NCBI GenBank assembly: GCA_963540705.1 | Contig: CAUTQX010000007.1 | Location: forward strand, 1 to 23,738 | Source: Nanosynbacter sp963540705 | Lineage (GTDB): Bacteria > Patescibacteriota > Saccharimonadia > Saccharimonadales > Saccharimonadaceae | Length of the DNA: 23,738 nt | Direction: 5' to 3' | Notes under the pieces: generated by a model | The model's input: the letters and a program-made list of their open reading frames with translations, nothing else | The model's database searches: none | What the model was told of the DNA's origin: nothing | Shown here: positions 1 to 8,509 of the stretch, piece by piece | Position numbering within the stretch: the first letter of the stretch is position 1 | Layout: the number at the start of each line of letters is the position of its first letter | Translations under genes and position numbers: made by a program

Positions 1-2187
1 ATTATCGTGAATTCGACGATTGGCATTATTCAGGAGCTAAGGGCTAAGCGAGTTTTGCGGCAATTGGAGCTGATGAGCGCGCCGAAAGCTCGATTGTTAA
101 AAGACGGAAATGTTGTCGAGGTTGGCTATGACGAGCTTAAAATTGGCGATGAGATTCTTATTCAGGCTGGCGATGAACTACCGGCGGACGCGAAAGTTAT
201 CGAGTCGAAAGGCTTGGAGCTGAATGAAAGTATGTTGACTGGCGAGTCTGCGTCGATTGAGAAAAAGGATGGCGATGTTGTGCTGGCGGCGACGACGGTT
301 CTGGCTGGCGAAGGTACAGCGCGAGTAATTGCGATTGGCGACGACACGAAAGCTGGCGCGATTAGCCAAGTCCTGAAGCGTTACAAACCAGAACTCACGC
401 CTCTGCAATTGGCGATTTGGCGCGCAATTTACTTCTTGACTTACGGCGCAATTGTTCTGTCGCTACTCATCGCTATCGTCTATTATTTCTCTGGCGATAA
501 CGTCGTCGTTATCTTAAAAACCATAACTTCGGCGGCAGTTACGGTCGTGCCGGAAGGTTTATTGTTGGCGAGTTCTCTGCTTTTGGCGTTCGGCTCACTG
601 CGATTAGACCAGGCGAAACTATTGCCACAAAAATTGTCAGCAATTGAAGCGATGGCGCTTTTGAATTTGCTGGCTGTAGATAAAACGGGCACCTTGACTA
701 GCGATGAAGTTACACTGGAGCAGGTCGCGGCTTTCGGTGATGAAAATGACTATTCAGACCCTGACATCGCCAGCTTTGCGGCGTTAATTGCTCATGAAAC
801 CAGCGGCGGAAATATTACTGGCCGTGCAATCTTGGCGGAAGCTACGTCGCCAAAAAATACGAAAGTTCTGGAAGTGATGGCGTTTTCGTCGGCGCGTAAA
901 ATGGCTGGCGTAAGAGCTAATATTGACGGCGAAATTCGGACGTTAATGATGGGTGCGCCAGAGTTTGTGTCGAAGTTGGCGCCAGTAGATAAGGAAGCTC
1001 AGAAGAAGCTGAATGATTGGGCTGACAATGGCTTGCGCGTGTTGATGCTGGCTGAATTTTCGGATGATAAAACCAAATTGAAAGACTTGAAAAATGGCTC
1101 TGGAACGGCAATTGGCGCGGTTATTCTGCGCAATTCCCTGCGTCATGGTGTTATTGAGACGGTGGATTTTTTGCAGCGCCAAGGCGTAACTATTCGCGTA
1201 ATCTCTGGCGATAACCCGCGCACGGTTCAATATATTGCCAAAGAAGCCGGAATCAAACATCCAGAAAAGGCAATTTTAGGCGAAGATTTGGCGGCACTGA
1301 ACGAAGATGAATTTAATAAGGCGGCTGATACTTACACGATTTTTGCCAGAGTTTTGCCAGATCAAAAAGAGCGCTTGATCAATCGATTCCAGCAATCCGG
1401 AAAATTCACTGGCATGGTCGGCGACGGCGTGAATGACGCTCTGGCTCTGAAAAAGGCTGATCTCGGTGTGGTGATGTACGCTGGTGCGCCGGCTTCTCGT
1501 CGAGTTTCTGACATTATATTACTCAACAATTCGTTCACCTCTCTGCCGATGGGAATGAAACTTGGTAATCAAATCATGCAGGCAATCGAAGTCATCGCTG
1601 TCCTGTTTTTCCATAAAATTATTTACGGCGTGACACTTCTTCTTGCAACGATTCTTATTAATATGAACTATCCGTATTCACCGCGCCACATTACGTTTAT
1701 GAATATTTTTTTGGTGACTATGCCGACGCTGATGTGGACGCTATTCCCGCCAGTGCCGAAGCATCGAATAAATCCGAAGCGATTTTGGCATGATACTTTG
1801 CTGGCTGTTACGCCGATTGCTTTAATTACTGGCGTGACTGTCGCGTTCACTTATTGGATTACCTCTGTTATGTTCCCTGGTCACGCTGCAGAAGTCGCAA
1901 CGATGACCGTACTTACCGCGACTTTGTTTGGTGTATATTTGGTGTTCTTGGTGGGAATTATACTGGACGTGACTATCGATAAATCCGCCAAACGTGCTCG
2001 CCTGCTTTATCTTCTGTCGGTGATTATTGTAGCGGCTGGAAGCTTTGGCTTTGGGTTCTTGCGCGATTTCTTCGACTTCACCGTGCCGAATTTGTTCATA
2101 ATGTGGCCAGCTGCTGGTGCAATTATCGTAGCGATGTTAGCCCAGCTATTCATTGCTCGCTGGGCTGGTCGGCGAATCGTTCGGTAG
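1..2187 (+). CDS. CtpE-like P-type cation-transporting ATPase, 5' partial
   Basis: This is an ATP-driven cation pump of the inner membrane. The reading frame is open back to base 1 and the sequence before the GTG at 7 continues the protein, so the gene is cut by the window edge and lacks its first membrane segments. Numbered from base 1, the visible 728 residues show the actuator TGES at about 80-83, the membrane VPEG at about 183, the phosphorylated aspartate of DKTGTLT at about 227, a SGDNPRT hinge element near 402, and GDGVND at about 474-479. Six hydrophobic C-terminal segments follow. The VPEG neighbourhood and the unusual NIFLVTMPTLMW segment resemble mycobacterial CtpE, a calcium-type transporter, more than MgtA or copper pumps; the ion is inferred from that resemblance. 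The gene is convergent with the DUF3021 gene, whose stop lies 9 bp away. Confidence 0.9.
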   Translation: MIVNSTIGIIQELRAKRVLRQLELMSAPKARLLKDGNVVEVGYDELKIGDEILIQAGDELPADAKVIESKGLELNESMLTGESASIEKKDGDVVLAATTVLAGEGTARVIAIGDDTKAGAISQVLKRYKPELTPLQLAIWRAIYFLTYGAIVLSLLIAIVYYFSGDNVVVILKTITSAAVTVVPEGLLLASSLLLAFGSLRLDQAKLLPQKLSAIEAMALLNLLAVDKTGTLTSDEVTLEQVAAFGDENDYSDPDIASFAALIAHETSGGNITGRAILAEATSPKNTKVLEVMAFSSARKMAGVRANIDGEIRTLMMGAPEFVSKLAPVDKEAQKKLNDWADNGLRVLMLAEFSDDKTKLKDLKNGSGTAIGAVILRNSLRHGVIETVDFLQRQGVTIRVISGDNPRTVQYIAKEAGIKHPEKAILGEDLAALNEDEFNKAADTYTIFARVLPDQKERLINRFQQSGKFTGMVGDGVNDALALKKADLGVVMYAGAPASRRVSDIILLNNSFTSLPMGMKLGNQIMQAIEVIAVLFFHKIIYGVTLLLATILINMNYPYSPRHITFMNIFLVTMPTLMWTLFPPVPKHRINPKRFWHDTLLAVTPIALITGVTVAFTYWITSVMFPGHAAEVATMTVLTATLFGVYLVFLVGIILDVTIDKSAKRARLLYLLSVIIVAAGSFGFGFLRDFFDFTVPNLFIMWPAAGAIIVAMLAQLFIARWAGRRIVR

Positions 2188-2195
2188 TAACTTGT

Positions 2196-2573
2196 CTATC
2201 TATTCAGTAATTTGCCAAAAACGAGATATCCTGTAGTCCAGAAAACGCAACCGCATAGTAAAAATATTCCAAATACTTTCAAATAGTCCGAGAACGAGTT
2301 TAATTCGTACCAACCACTTATTAATAAACAAGGAAAAATTGTCAATATCATGATGACGAAATGTATGGCGGATTGTTTAAGTAATGACCATTTTTCGATG
2401 TCGTATATTACAGATGCGGCTGCGACTATGGATATTATGACGCCAGTTAAGAATGTTCCCTTAGTTTGTGATGGGTCAATTTTTTGATGTTCCATTATGA
2501 GAGATAATGTCGACATTATAACAAAAGGAATAATTCCTCTAAACACCGCTTGTTTCAATATTCTAATCTTCAT
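2196..2573 (-). CDS. DUF3021 family small membrane protein
   Basis: This 125-residue protein has four hydrophobic segments (roughly residues 10-27, 41-60, 68-88 and 97-120). Between the second and third lies IYDIEKWSLLKQ...IHF, the signature I associate with DUF3021. Family members in Firmicutes are often found beside LytTR regulators and their function is not established; no LytTR gene is visible here. It starts 10 nt after the stop of the RNA methyltransferase gene, has no clear Shine-Dalgarno, and is probably the second gene of that operon, translated by coupling. Length and topology are normal for the family. Confidence 0.8.
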   Translation of the reverse strand: MKIRILKQAVFRGIIPFVIMSTLSLIMEHQKIDPSQTKGTFLTGVIISIVAAASVIYDIEKWSLLKQSAIHFVIMILTIFPCLLISGWYELNSFSDYLKVFGIFLLCGCVFWTTGYLVFGKLLNR

Positions 2574-2582
2574 GGCTATAGA

Positions 2583-3896
2583 TTACGCTTTCTTGTCCAA
2601 AACCACAAGGTGCTCAATGTGCGGCGTCCTCGGGAAGAAATTGTAGCCTTGATGATGCACGATTTCGTATTTTTCCTGAAGTAGGCTGACATCTCGCGCT
2701 TGCGTGACTGGATTACAGCTCAGATAAATAATCCTAGGCGGCTCAGTTTCCAGCAGTCGATTAGTAACGTCGGCGTGAAGTCCAGCGCGCGGCGGATCAA
2801 CGATGACAATTTGCTCGCCAGTTATACATTCCAGAGATTTTTCGCTCGGCGCCAAAATCGCCTTGGCATTCGGTCGATTCAGTTTGGTGATATTCCTCTG
2901 CATTTCCGCGACGGCATGTTCGTTAATCTCCACCAGAGTCACGTCATCTCCGCCAATTGTCAGGCCAATTGTTCCAACTCCAGAATAAAGGTCAAGTGTC
3001 GGCATTTTTTCATTGCAATTAATCCACGCTTTCATATCGTTCAGGGCTTTTTCGTAAACGGGAATGTTGACTTGGAAAAATCCTTCGCAAGCGTAGTTGA
3101 AGGCGACGCCTAAAATCGTGTCGCTCAGTGTCGTGTCGCCGAATTTCTCTAAGCGTTCTGTGATTCTGCTGGCTGGGCTTTTGGGGTCGGAATAAATTAT
3201 TTCGCCGCCCGCGGCTGATAGCAATTCGGCTTCATCGTCGGAAATCAGGTTTTCTATCTTATCTTTTACGTACAATTGCCAAACGGCGTTTCCTTGTTGG
3301 TCTGAGCGAATTAAGAGGGTTTTTAATTGACGGGCAGTGACTAACTTTGTCCTTAAGAGGTCGCGGATTTCAATTGCCAATTTATTTATGCTCGGATGCG
3401 CCAAGCTGGTTCCGTCAACGATGACTTTTCCCTTGCTACCACGCTTGAAAAACGCCAAGTCCAGAGTTTCCTTTTCGTCGTCGTCCGTTTTGTCTCCGAA
3501 CCAGCTGAACTCGACTTTATTGCGATAATTAAATTCTACGCCGTCAGAAAATACCTTGATTTTTTCAGGCAATGTGATGTTATGAAGTGAAAAAGCCTCT
3601 TCGATTAGCGACGCTTTGTACGATTGCTCGCTGGACATCGGCATGATTTGCCAGGGACTGGTGCTTAAATAGCTATTTTCGTCTTTCGGCGTAATTCGCT
3701 CTGGACTTTTCTCGATAATTTCCGTCACTACTCCTTCGACGAAGTGCGATTTTTTCTTTGTCACGCGAATCGTTACAAGTTCTTTTGGCAGCCCTCCCCA
3801 GACGAACGCTTTGCGGCCGTCGTCAAGCGTCCCGATAGCTTGCCCGCCGCCAACGATTTTTTCTAATCTCAAGGTCTCAAAAATTTGTTTTCCCAT
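2583..3896 (-). CDS. TrmA/RumA-family RNA (uracil-C5) methyltransferase
   Basis: This is predicted to methylate C5 of a uridine in rRNA or tRNA using S-adenosylmethionine. Residues 1-60 look like a TRAM RNA-binding domain. The C-terminal half is a Rossmann methyltransferase: DLYSGVGTIG begins at D302, VDPPRAG carries D367, and YLSCNP supplies the catalytic C394. At 437 residues it is close to RumA/RlmD in length. RlmD carries a cysteine cluster for a 4Fe-4S centre after the TRAM domain; here the equivalent stretch (YLSTSPWQIMPMSSEQSY) has no cysteine, so the cluster is absent. Target (23S U1939, U747 or tRNA U54) cannot be told from sequence. It heads an operon with the DUF3021 gene. A TGA-TATAAT box ends 8 nt before the ATG and there is no Shine-Dalgarno. 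Confidence 0.9.
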   Translation of the reverse strand: MGKQIFETLRLEKIVGGGQAIGTLDDGRKAFVWGGLPKELVTIRVTKKKSHFVEGVVTEIIEKSPERITPKDENSYLSTSPWQIMPMSSEQSYKASLIEEAFSLHNITLPEKIKVFSDGVEFNYRNKVEFSWFGDKTDDDEKETLDLAFFKRGSKGKVIVDGTSLAHPSINKLAIEIRDLLRTKLVTARQLKTLLIRSDQQGNAVWQLYVKDKIENLISDDEAELLSAAGGEIIYSDPKSPASRITERLEKFGDTTLSDTILGVAFNYACEGFFQVNIPVYEKALNDMKAWINCNEKMPTLDLYSGVGTIGLTIGGDDVTLVEINEHAVAEMQRNITKLNRPNAKAILAPSEKSLECITGEQIVIVDPPRAGLHADVTNRLLETEPPRIIYLSCNPVTQARDVSLLQEKYEIVHHQGYNFFPRTPHIEHLVVLDKKA

Positions 3897-3904
3897 TAGA
3901 GTAT

Positions 3905-3913
3905 ATTATATCA
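3905..3913 (-). promoter_or_regulatory. Extended -10 promoter of the RNA methyltransferase operon
   Basis: On the minus strand the sequence reads TGATATAAT, an extended -10 element, followed by 8 nt and then the ATG at 3896. Transcription would begin within a base or two of the start codon, so the mRNA is predicted to be leaderless. No good -35 was seen. Confidence 0.6.
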
Positions 3914-3940
3914 GGATGTGTGGATTTTTTCTGTCTGGCG

Positions 3941-3949
3941 TGCTATAAT
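3941..3949 (+). promoter_or_regulatory. Extended -10 promoter of tRNA-Gln
   Basis: TGCTATAAT is an extended -10 element. The predicted start near 3956 leaves a short 5' leader before the tRNA at 3970. It is divergent from the RNA methyltransferase promoter about 30 bp away. The -35 region is poor. Confidence 0.6.
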
Positions 3950-3969
3950 CGTCATTGTCCTGGCAATAG

Positions 3970-4044
3970 TGGGACGTCGCCAAGTGGTAAGGCACTGGGT
4001 TTTGGTCCCAGCATTCGCAGGTTCGAATCCTGCCGTCCCAGCCA
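3970..4044 (+). tRNA. tRNA-Gln (anticodon TTG), CCA encoded
   Basis: A complete cloverleaf folds by hand: acceptor TGGGACG/CGTCCCA, D stem GCC/GGC, anticodon stem CTGGG/CCCAG with loop TTTTGGT giving anticodon TTG, variable bases CATTC, and T stem GCAGG/CCTGC with loop TTCGAAT. The discriminator is G at 4041 and CCA is encoded at 4042-4044. The last 26 bases of the gene plus one base after it are duplicated at 11419-11445, so this gene is the probable integration target of the island to its right. An antisense ORF across it is an artefact. Confidence 0.97.
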
Positions 4045-4045
4045 A
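4019..4045 (+). repeat. Left 27-bp direct repeat (attL-like) in the tRNA-Gln 3' end
   Basis: This copy starts AGGTTCGAATCC and ends CCCAGCCAA. It covers the T arm, the 3' acceptor strand, CCA and one following A. It matches 11419-11445 at all 27 positions; the flanking bases 4018/11418 and 4046/11446 differ. Duplication of a tRNA 3' end at the far side of an element is the classic trace of site-specific integration. Confidence 0.85.
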
Positions 4046-4049
4046 GCTG

Positions 4050-4113
4050 TATAACAGAGTGAGCGACAAGGTTCCGTGACCTTTAGCTACCATGAATAAC
4101 TACCTCTGTTGTA
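4050..4113 (+). other. Possible structured RNA or arm-site segment beside the left junction
   Basis: TATAACAGAG (4050-4059) pairs with CTCTGTTGTA (4104-4113) over 10 bp with one T-G pair. Inside lies a smaller hairpin, AAGGT (4068-4072) with ACCTT (4079-4083). No gene was seen in 4046-4268; this fold and the terminator that follows are its only visible content. Whether it is transcribed is unknown. Confidence 0.3.
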
Positions 4114-4137
4114 AAGCTTGGTTAAATAGGAATTACT

Positions 4138-4170
4138 GTCCAGTCCGGAGCGGCTGGACGGTTTGTTTTG
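4138..4170 (+). terminator. Rho-independent terminator downstream of tRNA-Gln
   Basis: GTCCAG (4138-4143) pairs with CTGGAC (4154-4159), extended by CCG/CGG across a bulged T with a GAG loop. It is followed by GGTTTGTTTTG. The T tract is interrupted but the position suits ending the tRNA transcript inside the island. Confidence 0.5.
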
Positions 4171-4268
4171 TGATTTGGTTCCTAGACCAGCAGGTTCCTT
4201 TTTTGGGTGGGTACATATCTCTGCGGATTCGGTACAGTTGCATTTTAGGTCCAGAGCAAAAGATATTA

Positions 4269-7200
4269 TTAGTCTCTAAATCGCTCTCGCTCGACTACGC
4301 TCTTTCTTTCTTGCTCGTAAGTATCCGCGAGCTCGCGCAGCGATACTGCAAACTTCAGAAAGCCCAAGGCCTCAACCTTATCCGCACGTTTTTGCCACTT
4401 ATCTCTCAGGGAGGCCTCGGCCTTGCCTGTTTCGTCCAGCACATGAACACCGCGAGCATTACAAATACCCGTATTATATCCAGATCTCATGGATGCTGCG
4501 TTGTTCCGATCTAGAATCCTTGCCGTGGCTTTATGAATCCATAAACCAGACGTATCCTTAGGGGAGTTTATAAGGTAACCACCTATGATAGATTGGGCGA
4601 TGTCTAAGTGTCCGCTGGCTTCGCAGGCGTTTTCAACTTTCTTAATCCAGGCTGTGAAGTTATTTTTATGGAATGTGCCATGGATATCTATGCCTGGCAT
4701 AATCGCAAAACTATTAAACGACAATATTTTCCATAGTTTATGCTGAGTAGCTTCGTTAATCTCCTGTTCCTTGGCGTCAGGAGAATTTGATTGATAAGCT
4801 ACTTTAATTAACTCGCAGAAAAATTCCGCATCGTTTGCAATTCGATATGTCAGTGCCTGCGGCTGCCCTATTCCATTCTCTCCAAAGAATTGCAGATAGG
4901 CCCATTCGGCCTCCCATAGGTCTGTTTTGGTGTAGTCGACACTGCCATATAAATACTTGAACACGCTACCTATTTCGTACGGTAGTCTATTTATATCTGA
5001 AATATTCTCAGTGGTTTTTAAGGATGCCATTAGTACTCTTAGACATAGTTCCGGGCTAGGTTGCTGCTTAGCAGAATTATTACTGCTCATAATTAATGAA
5101 TCGATATATCCGATTGCAGCCAGAGGGCGTTTTGCCTTCAGGAGGTTTTTGATTGCAGCTTCAGAATAATTGTCATCGATCGTATATCGAAAATTATCGA
5201 CCCTATTCCAGTATCCTTTAGTAACATTCCCATCCTGTTGTGAATCCAGCAAATCCCAAGTGCTTTGAATAAATGGCAAAGCCAGAAGAAATAGAATTTT
5301 GTGCTCATTATCCCAGTTGGCGAGGCCTAGCTTAGCAGTCCAGCTCATGTCGCCTTTGTAGTGAAAATATCTTGCATAGATGAAGCTGTTTATAAACTCT
5401 TTCTCGGATTCGTTCCCCTTGAGAAGCTTGGGCAGTAGCATATCTTCTAGGGATGGATAATCTATAGACCCCAGGGCTAGACCGACGGTACGTGGAAGTT
5501 TAGCCTGATTGATAAGCTTTTTGATCTGATGATTGGCGTTCCGTGAATTCAGGATACTAAGAAGTGCTTGCTGTCGCCTCTTTTTTAGATCTTCCTCCCC
5601 TTTCTTCCGGTCACTATAGCTTATTAATTCATGGTCGTAATTACTGAACAGATAAATCGACTTCTGTAGAGTATTTGTCGGTTCTATACTATTAGCAATA
5701 TCTTTTAGGGCTTTTGCTCTCTCGTGCTCGTCCTTATCGTGCCTATCTAGGTCATTTATTTTTTTGAGCAACACCTCCCATATCGTTTGTTTATATTTGT
5801 CAGTCGATTTTCGCAGGCGTTTACTTAGCCGATCAATAAAGTTCGAAAAGGCGTCGTTTGTAAGATGGTCAATATTCTTGATTACGTCAACAACCTCTTG
5901 TGGTGATTTGGCAGTGCTTGCATAAAGGCCGGAATAATACGAACTTTCCTCCCATAGCTTTTGTTGTGTAACGGGTTGAATATTGTTGCCTATAGCCATC
6001 CATTCCGGGGCCTCTCGTTCCATTGTCGTTTGGGTTACATTGGGTAGTAATCCTTTAAGTAGCTTTCGTCCAATATCCCTATGCTCGTTAATTATCTTTT
6101 CAACCACGCTATGCTGAACCGCTATGGGGGCAAGTGTTTTGGGTCTCCATGGCAGGACTGTGTGTAGGATAATATCTAGTGAGTAATCCCGCCCCTCGCC
6201 CTTAGATTGGTGCATTTCGAAAGCTGAAACCTTGGCTAGTGCTAAGCTAGCTTGCGAGAAGTATCTTTTGTCCCAGGATAAATCAGCTAATGCCCAGCGC
6301 AGACCAGTCATATAGTCGGGCTGGAAGAATGAATCACCCGAGCTTTCCTTGATGACTGCTTTAATTGGGTTGTTGTCTTTTATTGCAAGGGTATTTTCTA
6401 GTTTTGATAAAAACTGAGTCGGAGACGCTTGGGCAATCAATGAAGCGTTATCAGCAATACTCATCCATAGTTTTGGACTTTGAGCATTAGAAAGTAGCTT
6501 ATCTATCGTATAGCTTACTGTGTTACCTATTCCATTAGCAGAGCAGTTACTGAACATGATTTGGTTATTTGCAAGCATAGCCATGCCGTTGGCTACTCCA
6601 TTCCTAATTGCGTCTGAATAGTCGCGTTTCTTGCCATAAATGTTGGCCATATATCTTTCATCAACGGCCAGATCTAGCGCCGGGTTGATTTCACTCAGGA
6701 TTTCCAAATATATATCCGCAAAAGTACTAATGTTGTTGTCGTAAATATAATTGCTGAGTTGCCTGAGCGTTGATTTTATATCGATTACTTTCCATGTCAT
6801 ACCCTTAAGCTCCAGTGTCTGATTGTCGCTAGAATGAATTGACTGGACGATGTCTGGCAAGGAATTATCATCACATCTTAGGAGCCTAGATACAGCCTTT
6901 ATGTCGTTTGGATTTGCAGAATCGAATTTGCCAATTAAACATAGCAGCGCAAGCTCTTTCTTGTAGTCAGTGTTAATTACGAGGTTGTTTTCTGGCGGTT
7001 CTGACTCCTTAGATGTCTGGTTCTCGTCAGTTAATTCCATTGCGTCAGATTGCTGGATAATTTTTTCTTCTTCAAATATCTCTAGTAATTTCGGAGGGAG
7101 GCTACCTTTTACCAGCTCTATTTGGTTTTTATTGTGAGTTGCTACATAGTGGCAAAGTCGCTCCCATATTGCCTGAGGAGATACGCCTCCCTTCCATGTT

Positions 7201-7892
7201 TTCTGTGCTAGTATGCTATGAATTAAAGTGAGGTTAATATCTCCATATTCAAAGAGACTCTCATGTATGTCGGATTTTACTATGAAGAAAGTTTTAAAGA
7301 AGTCGAATTCCTCGTTCCTGGTCAAGGAGGAGCCGCCGTTTGCTAGCTTCAATTTTTTGTGTAGGCGATTTAACCCTTCAAGTTCTTGGCTATTTCTGCC
7401 CAAGAGACCACTGTCGTAGTCTGTCCAAAATTTCTCGGCCGACTGATAAGAGCTCTGTATATGAGTTAGTATATTCTTTAGTCCAGCTCCATTCCTGTCA
7501 AGACTGCCGCTAACGAGCATTATTCTATCGTATCTTTTGTCGAAGTTTTCGCTATTAAAATCTTTCCAGGCGTCTTGCACGACCTCTTTGAAATCTTTGT
7601 CTGAGGGCTTCAGGCTAAGACTCCGCTTTACCTGAACTAGCAGCGTTTTTTCTGTTTCAGTCGTCTTGTCTCTTAGGGTCACTTCACAATCATCCGTTTC
7701 TCTCCCGTGTCGATTCGCCTGGAGGGCAACTTGGGTTATTTCGCAGTTACCCATTCTCGGCACTAATCCCTCTGTCATCATTTGAACTATAAAAAACGCC
7801 TGTACGGAATGTTCAAAAACATATCCGTCACCGCTTGTGGATAGGGGGCTTGTCCGTTTCTTACTTTTCGTCAGATCACCACTGTTCATCAT
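4269..7892 (-). CDS. Large putative defence nuclease: PD-(D/E)XK-like domain plus long helical repeat region
   Basis: This 1207-residue protein begins with what looks like a restriction-type nuclease fold: GYVFEHS with E27, GRETDD with D67/D68, and LLVQVKR with Q87 and K89, followed by helical segments. The spacing fits the Cap4/DUF4297-type dsDNA nuclease group, an assignment from motif pattern only. The remaining ~1100 residues are mostly helical in character, with LPWRPKTLAP at 580-589 and a conserved-looking tail containing SGYNTGICNARGVH and a basic/acidic helix rich in ADKVEALGF. I searched by eye for GxxxxGK[ST] and found none, so it is not an Avs/STAND NTPase, although the layout of N-terminal nuclease plus long sensor-like tail is similar. 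It is the largest gene of the tRNA-Gln island. It is probably antiphage or anti-plasmid; no function has been shown. Confidence 0.75.
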   Translation of the reverse strand: MMNSGDLTKSKKRTSPLSTSGDGYVFEHSVQAFFIVQMMTEGLVPRMGNCEITQVALQANRHGRETDDCEVTLRDKTTETEKTLLVQVKRSLSLKPSDKDFKEVVQDAWKDFNSENFDKRYDRIMLVSGSLDRNGAGLKNILTHIQSSYQSAEKFWTDYDSGLLGRNSQELEGLNRLHKKLKLANGGSSLTRNEEFDFFKTFFIVKSDIHESLFEYGDINLTLIHSILAQKTWKGGVSPQAIWERLCHYVATHNKNQIELVKGSLPPKLLEIFEEEKIIQQSDAMELTDENQTSKESEPPENNLVINTDYKKELALLCLIGKFDSANPNDIKAVSRLLRCDDNSLPDIVQSIHSSDNQTLELKGMTWKVIDIKSTLRQLSNYIYDNNISTFADIYLEILSEINPALDLAVDERYMANIYGKKRDYSDAIRNGVANGMAMLANNQIMFSNCSANGIGNTVSYTIDKLLSNAQSPKLWMSIADNASLIAQASPTQFLSKLENTLAIKDNNPIKAVIKESSGDSFFQPDYMTGLRWALADLSWDKRYFSQASLALAKVSAFEMHQSKGEGRDYSLDIILHTVLPWRPKTLAPIAVQHSVVEKIINEHRDIGRKLLKGLLPNVTQTTMEREAPEWMAIGNNIQPVTQQKLWEESSYYSGLYASTAKSPQEVVDVIKNIDHLTNDAFSNFIDRLSKRLRKSTDKYKQTIWEVLLKKINDLDRHDKDEHERAKALKDIANSIEPTNTLQKSIYLFSNYDHELISYSDRKKGEEDLKKRRQQALLSILNSRNANHQIKKLINQAKLPRTVGLALGSIDYPSLEDMLLPKLLKGNESEKEFINSFIYARYFHYKGDMSWTAKLGLANWDNEHKILFLLALPFIQSTWDLLDSQQDGNVTKGYWNRVDNFRYTIDDNYSEAAIKNLLKAKRPLAAIGYIDSLIMSSNNSAKQQPSPELCLRVLMASLKTTENISDINRLPYEIGSVFKYLYGSVDYTKTDLWEAEWAYLQFFGENGIGQPQALTYRIANDAEFFCELIKVAYQSNSPDAKEQEINEATQHKLWKILSFNSFAIMPGIDIHGTFHKNNFTAWIKKVENACEASGHLDIAQSIIGGYLINSPKDTSGLWIHKATARILDRNNAASMRSGYNTGICNARGVHVLDETGKAEASLRDKWQKRADKVEALGFLKFAVSLRELADTYEQERKSVVERERFRD

Positions 7893-7897
7893 ATAGA

Positions 7898-7906
7898 ATT
7901 ATAACA
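7898..7906 (-). promoter_or_regulatory. Extended -10 promoter of the large nuclease gene
   Basis: The minus strand reads TGTTATAAT, then 5 nt, then ATGATG. This places the transcription start at about the start codon, so a leaderless transcript is predicted. The -35 region (TCTACC at 17 bp) is poor, as expected for an extended -10 promoter. Confidence 0.6.
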
Positions 7907-7945
7907 CCCATACTGCAGCCGGTAGACCCTAGCACATACATATCT

Positions 7946-8301
7946 CTAAAGTGATAATGTTGTCAGCACATAGCGACCATATTCCGCGAGGGGTTTTGCT
8001 TTGTCGTAATTAACGCCATGTGCTCTCGGCGTATACTCAACGATATTCATGTGATGGGAAATAGTCCGCGCCAGCTCATCGCTCACTTTGATATGGTCAC
8101 AGTTCTCTTCCAGAAAATCGCCAAGCTGAGCGATAAGGTCGCGTTCATTTATTGCTCTTTCTGGGCAGTCAGACCCTCCCGTAGAGCGAGGTCTTTCATT
8201 TCTTTTATCTGGGAGTCTATGCTCATCGCCTGTCGCTCATCGGATTCGCTCGATTTGCGCGCGTATAGGCAATATTTTTCAATATAACTATTCTCATTCA
8301 C
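7946..8301 (-). pseudogene. Relic large serine recombinase with internal deletion and frame change
   Basis: From GTG at 8301 one frame gives 50 residues ending in TAA (8149-8151). It contains YCLYARKSSESDERQ and the segment SIDSQIKEMKDLALREGL, the N-terminus of a large serine recombinase with the catalytic serine at S17 of YARKS. A second frame, open from about 8176 to TAG at 7946-7948, gives SDCPERAINERDLIAQL and a C-terminal helix region ending EYGRYVLTTLSL. This resembles the zinc-ribbon end and tail of the same family. The junction lies near 8155-8175. Most of the catalytic and DNA-binding regions, several hundred residues, are gone and the halves are out of frame. It is likely the former integration enzyme of this island or of an element that landed in it. 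The start codon is uncertain. Confidence 0.75.
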
Positions 8302-8371
8302 GACAACAACACATTGCCCAATTTCCCCTGTAAAGTCTAGCGAATAATGACTAATAAAATAACCATTTTTA

Positions 8372-8380
8372 TGGTATGAT
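8372..8380 (+). promoter_or_regulatory. Extended -10 promoter of the two-gene nuclease operon
   Basis: TGGTATGAT is an extended -10 match. It would start transcription near 8387 and give a leader of about 120 nt before the ATG at 8510. This is unlike the leaderless arrangement of several other genes here. No good -35 is visible. Confidence 0.4.
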
Positions 8381-8509
8381 TACAGAGTCTACACATTACG
8401 AACAGTAAGCCGCAATGGCTGTCCTTTTTTGTTAGCATCGATGAAGGCGCCATTACTGAGCGGGCTCGCCTAAAGCTTATGCAGCGGAAAGGAATACCTA
8501 GTAAAGCGT

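Noticed and set aside
3911..4093. Minus-strand ORF of 60 codons across the tRNA
   Set aside because: It is the antisense of tRNA-Gln (AGTAGFEPA-type translation), a known artefact of tRNA genes.
4269..7892. Classification of the 1207-residue protein as an Avs/STAND NTPase
   Set aside because: No GxxxxGK[ST] motif could be found anywhere in the chain.
8018..8287. Plus-strand 89-codon ORF
   Set aside because: The opposite strand encodes recognisable serine recombinase fragments over the same bases.
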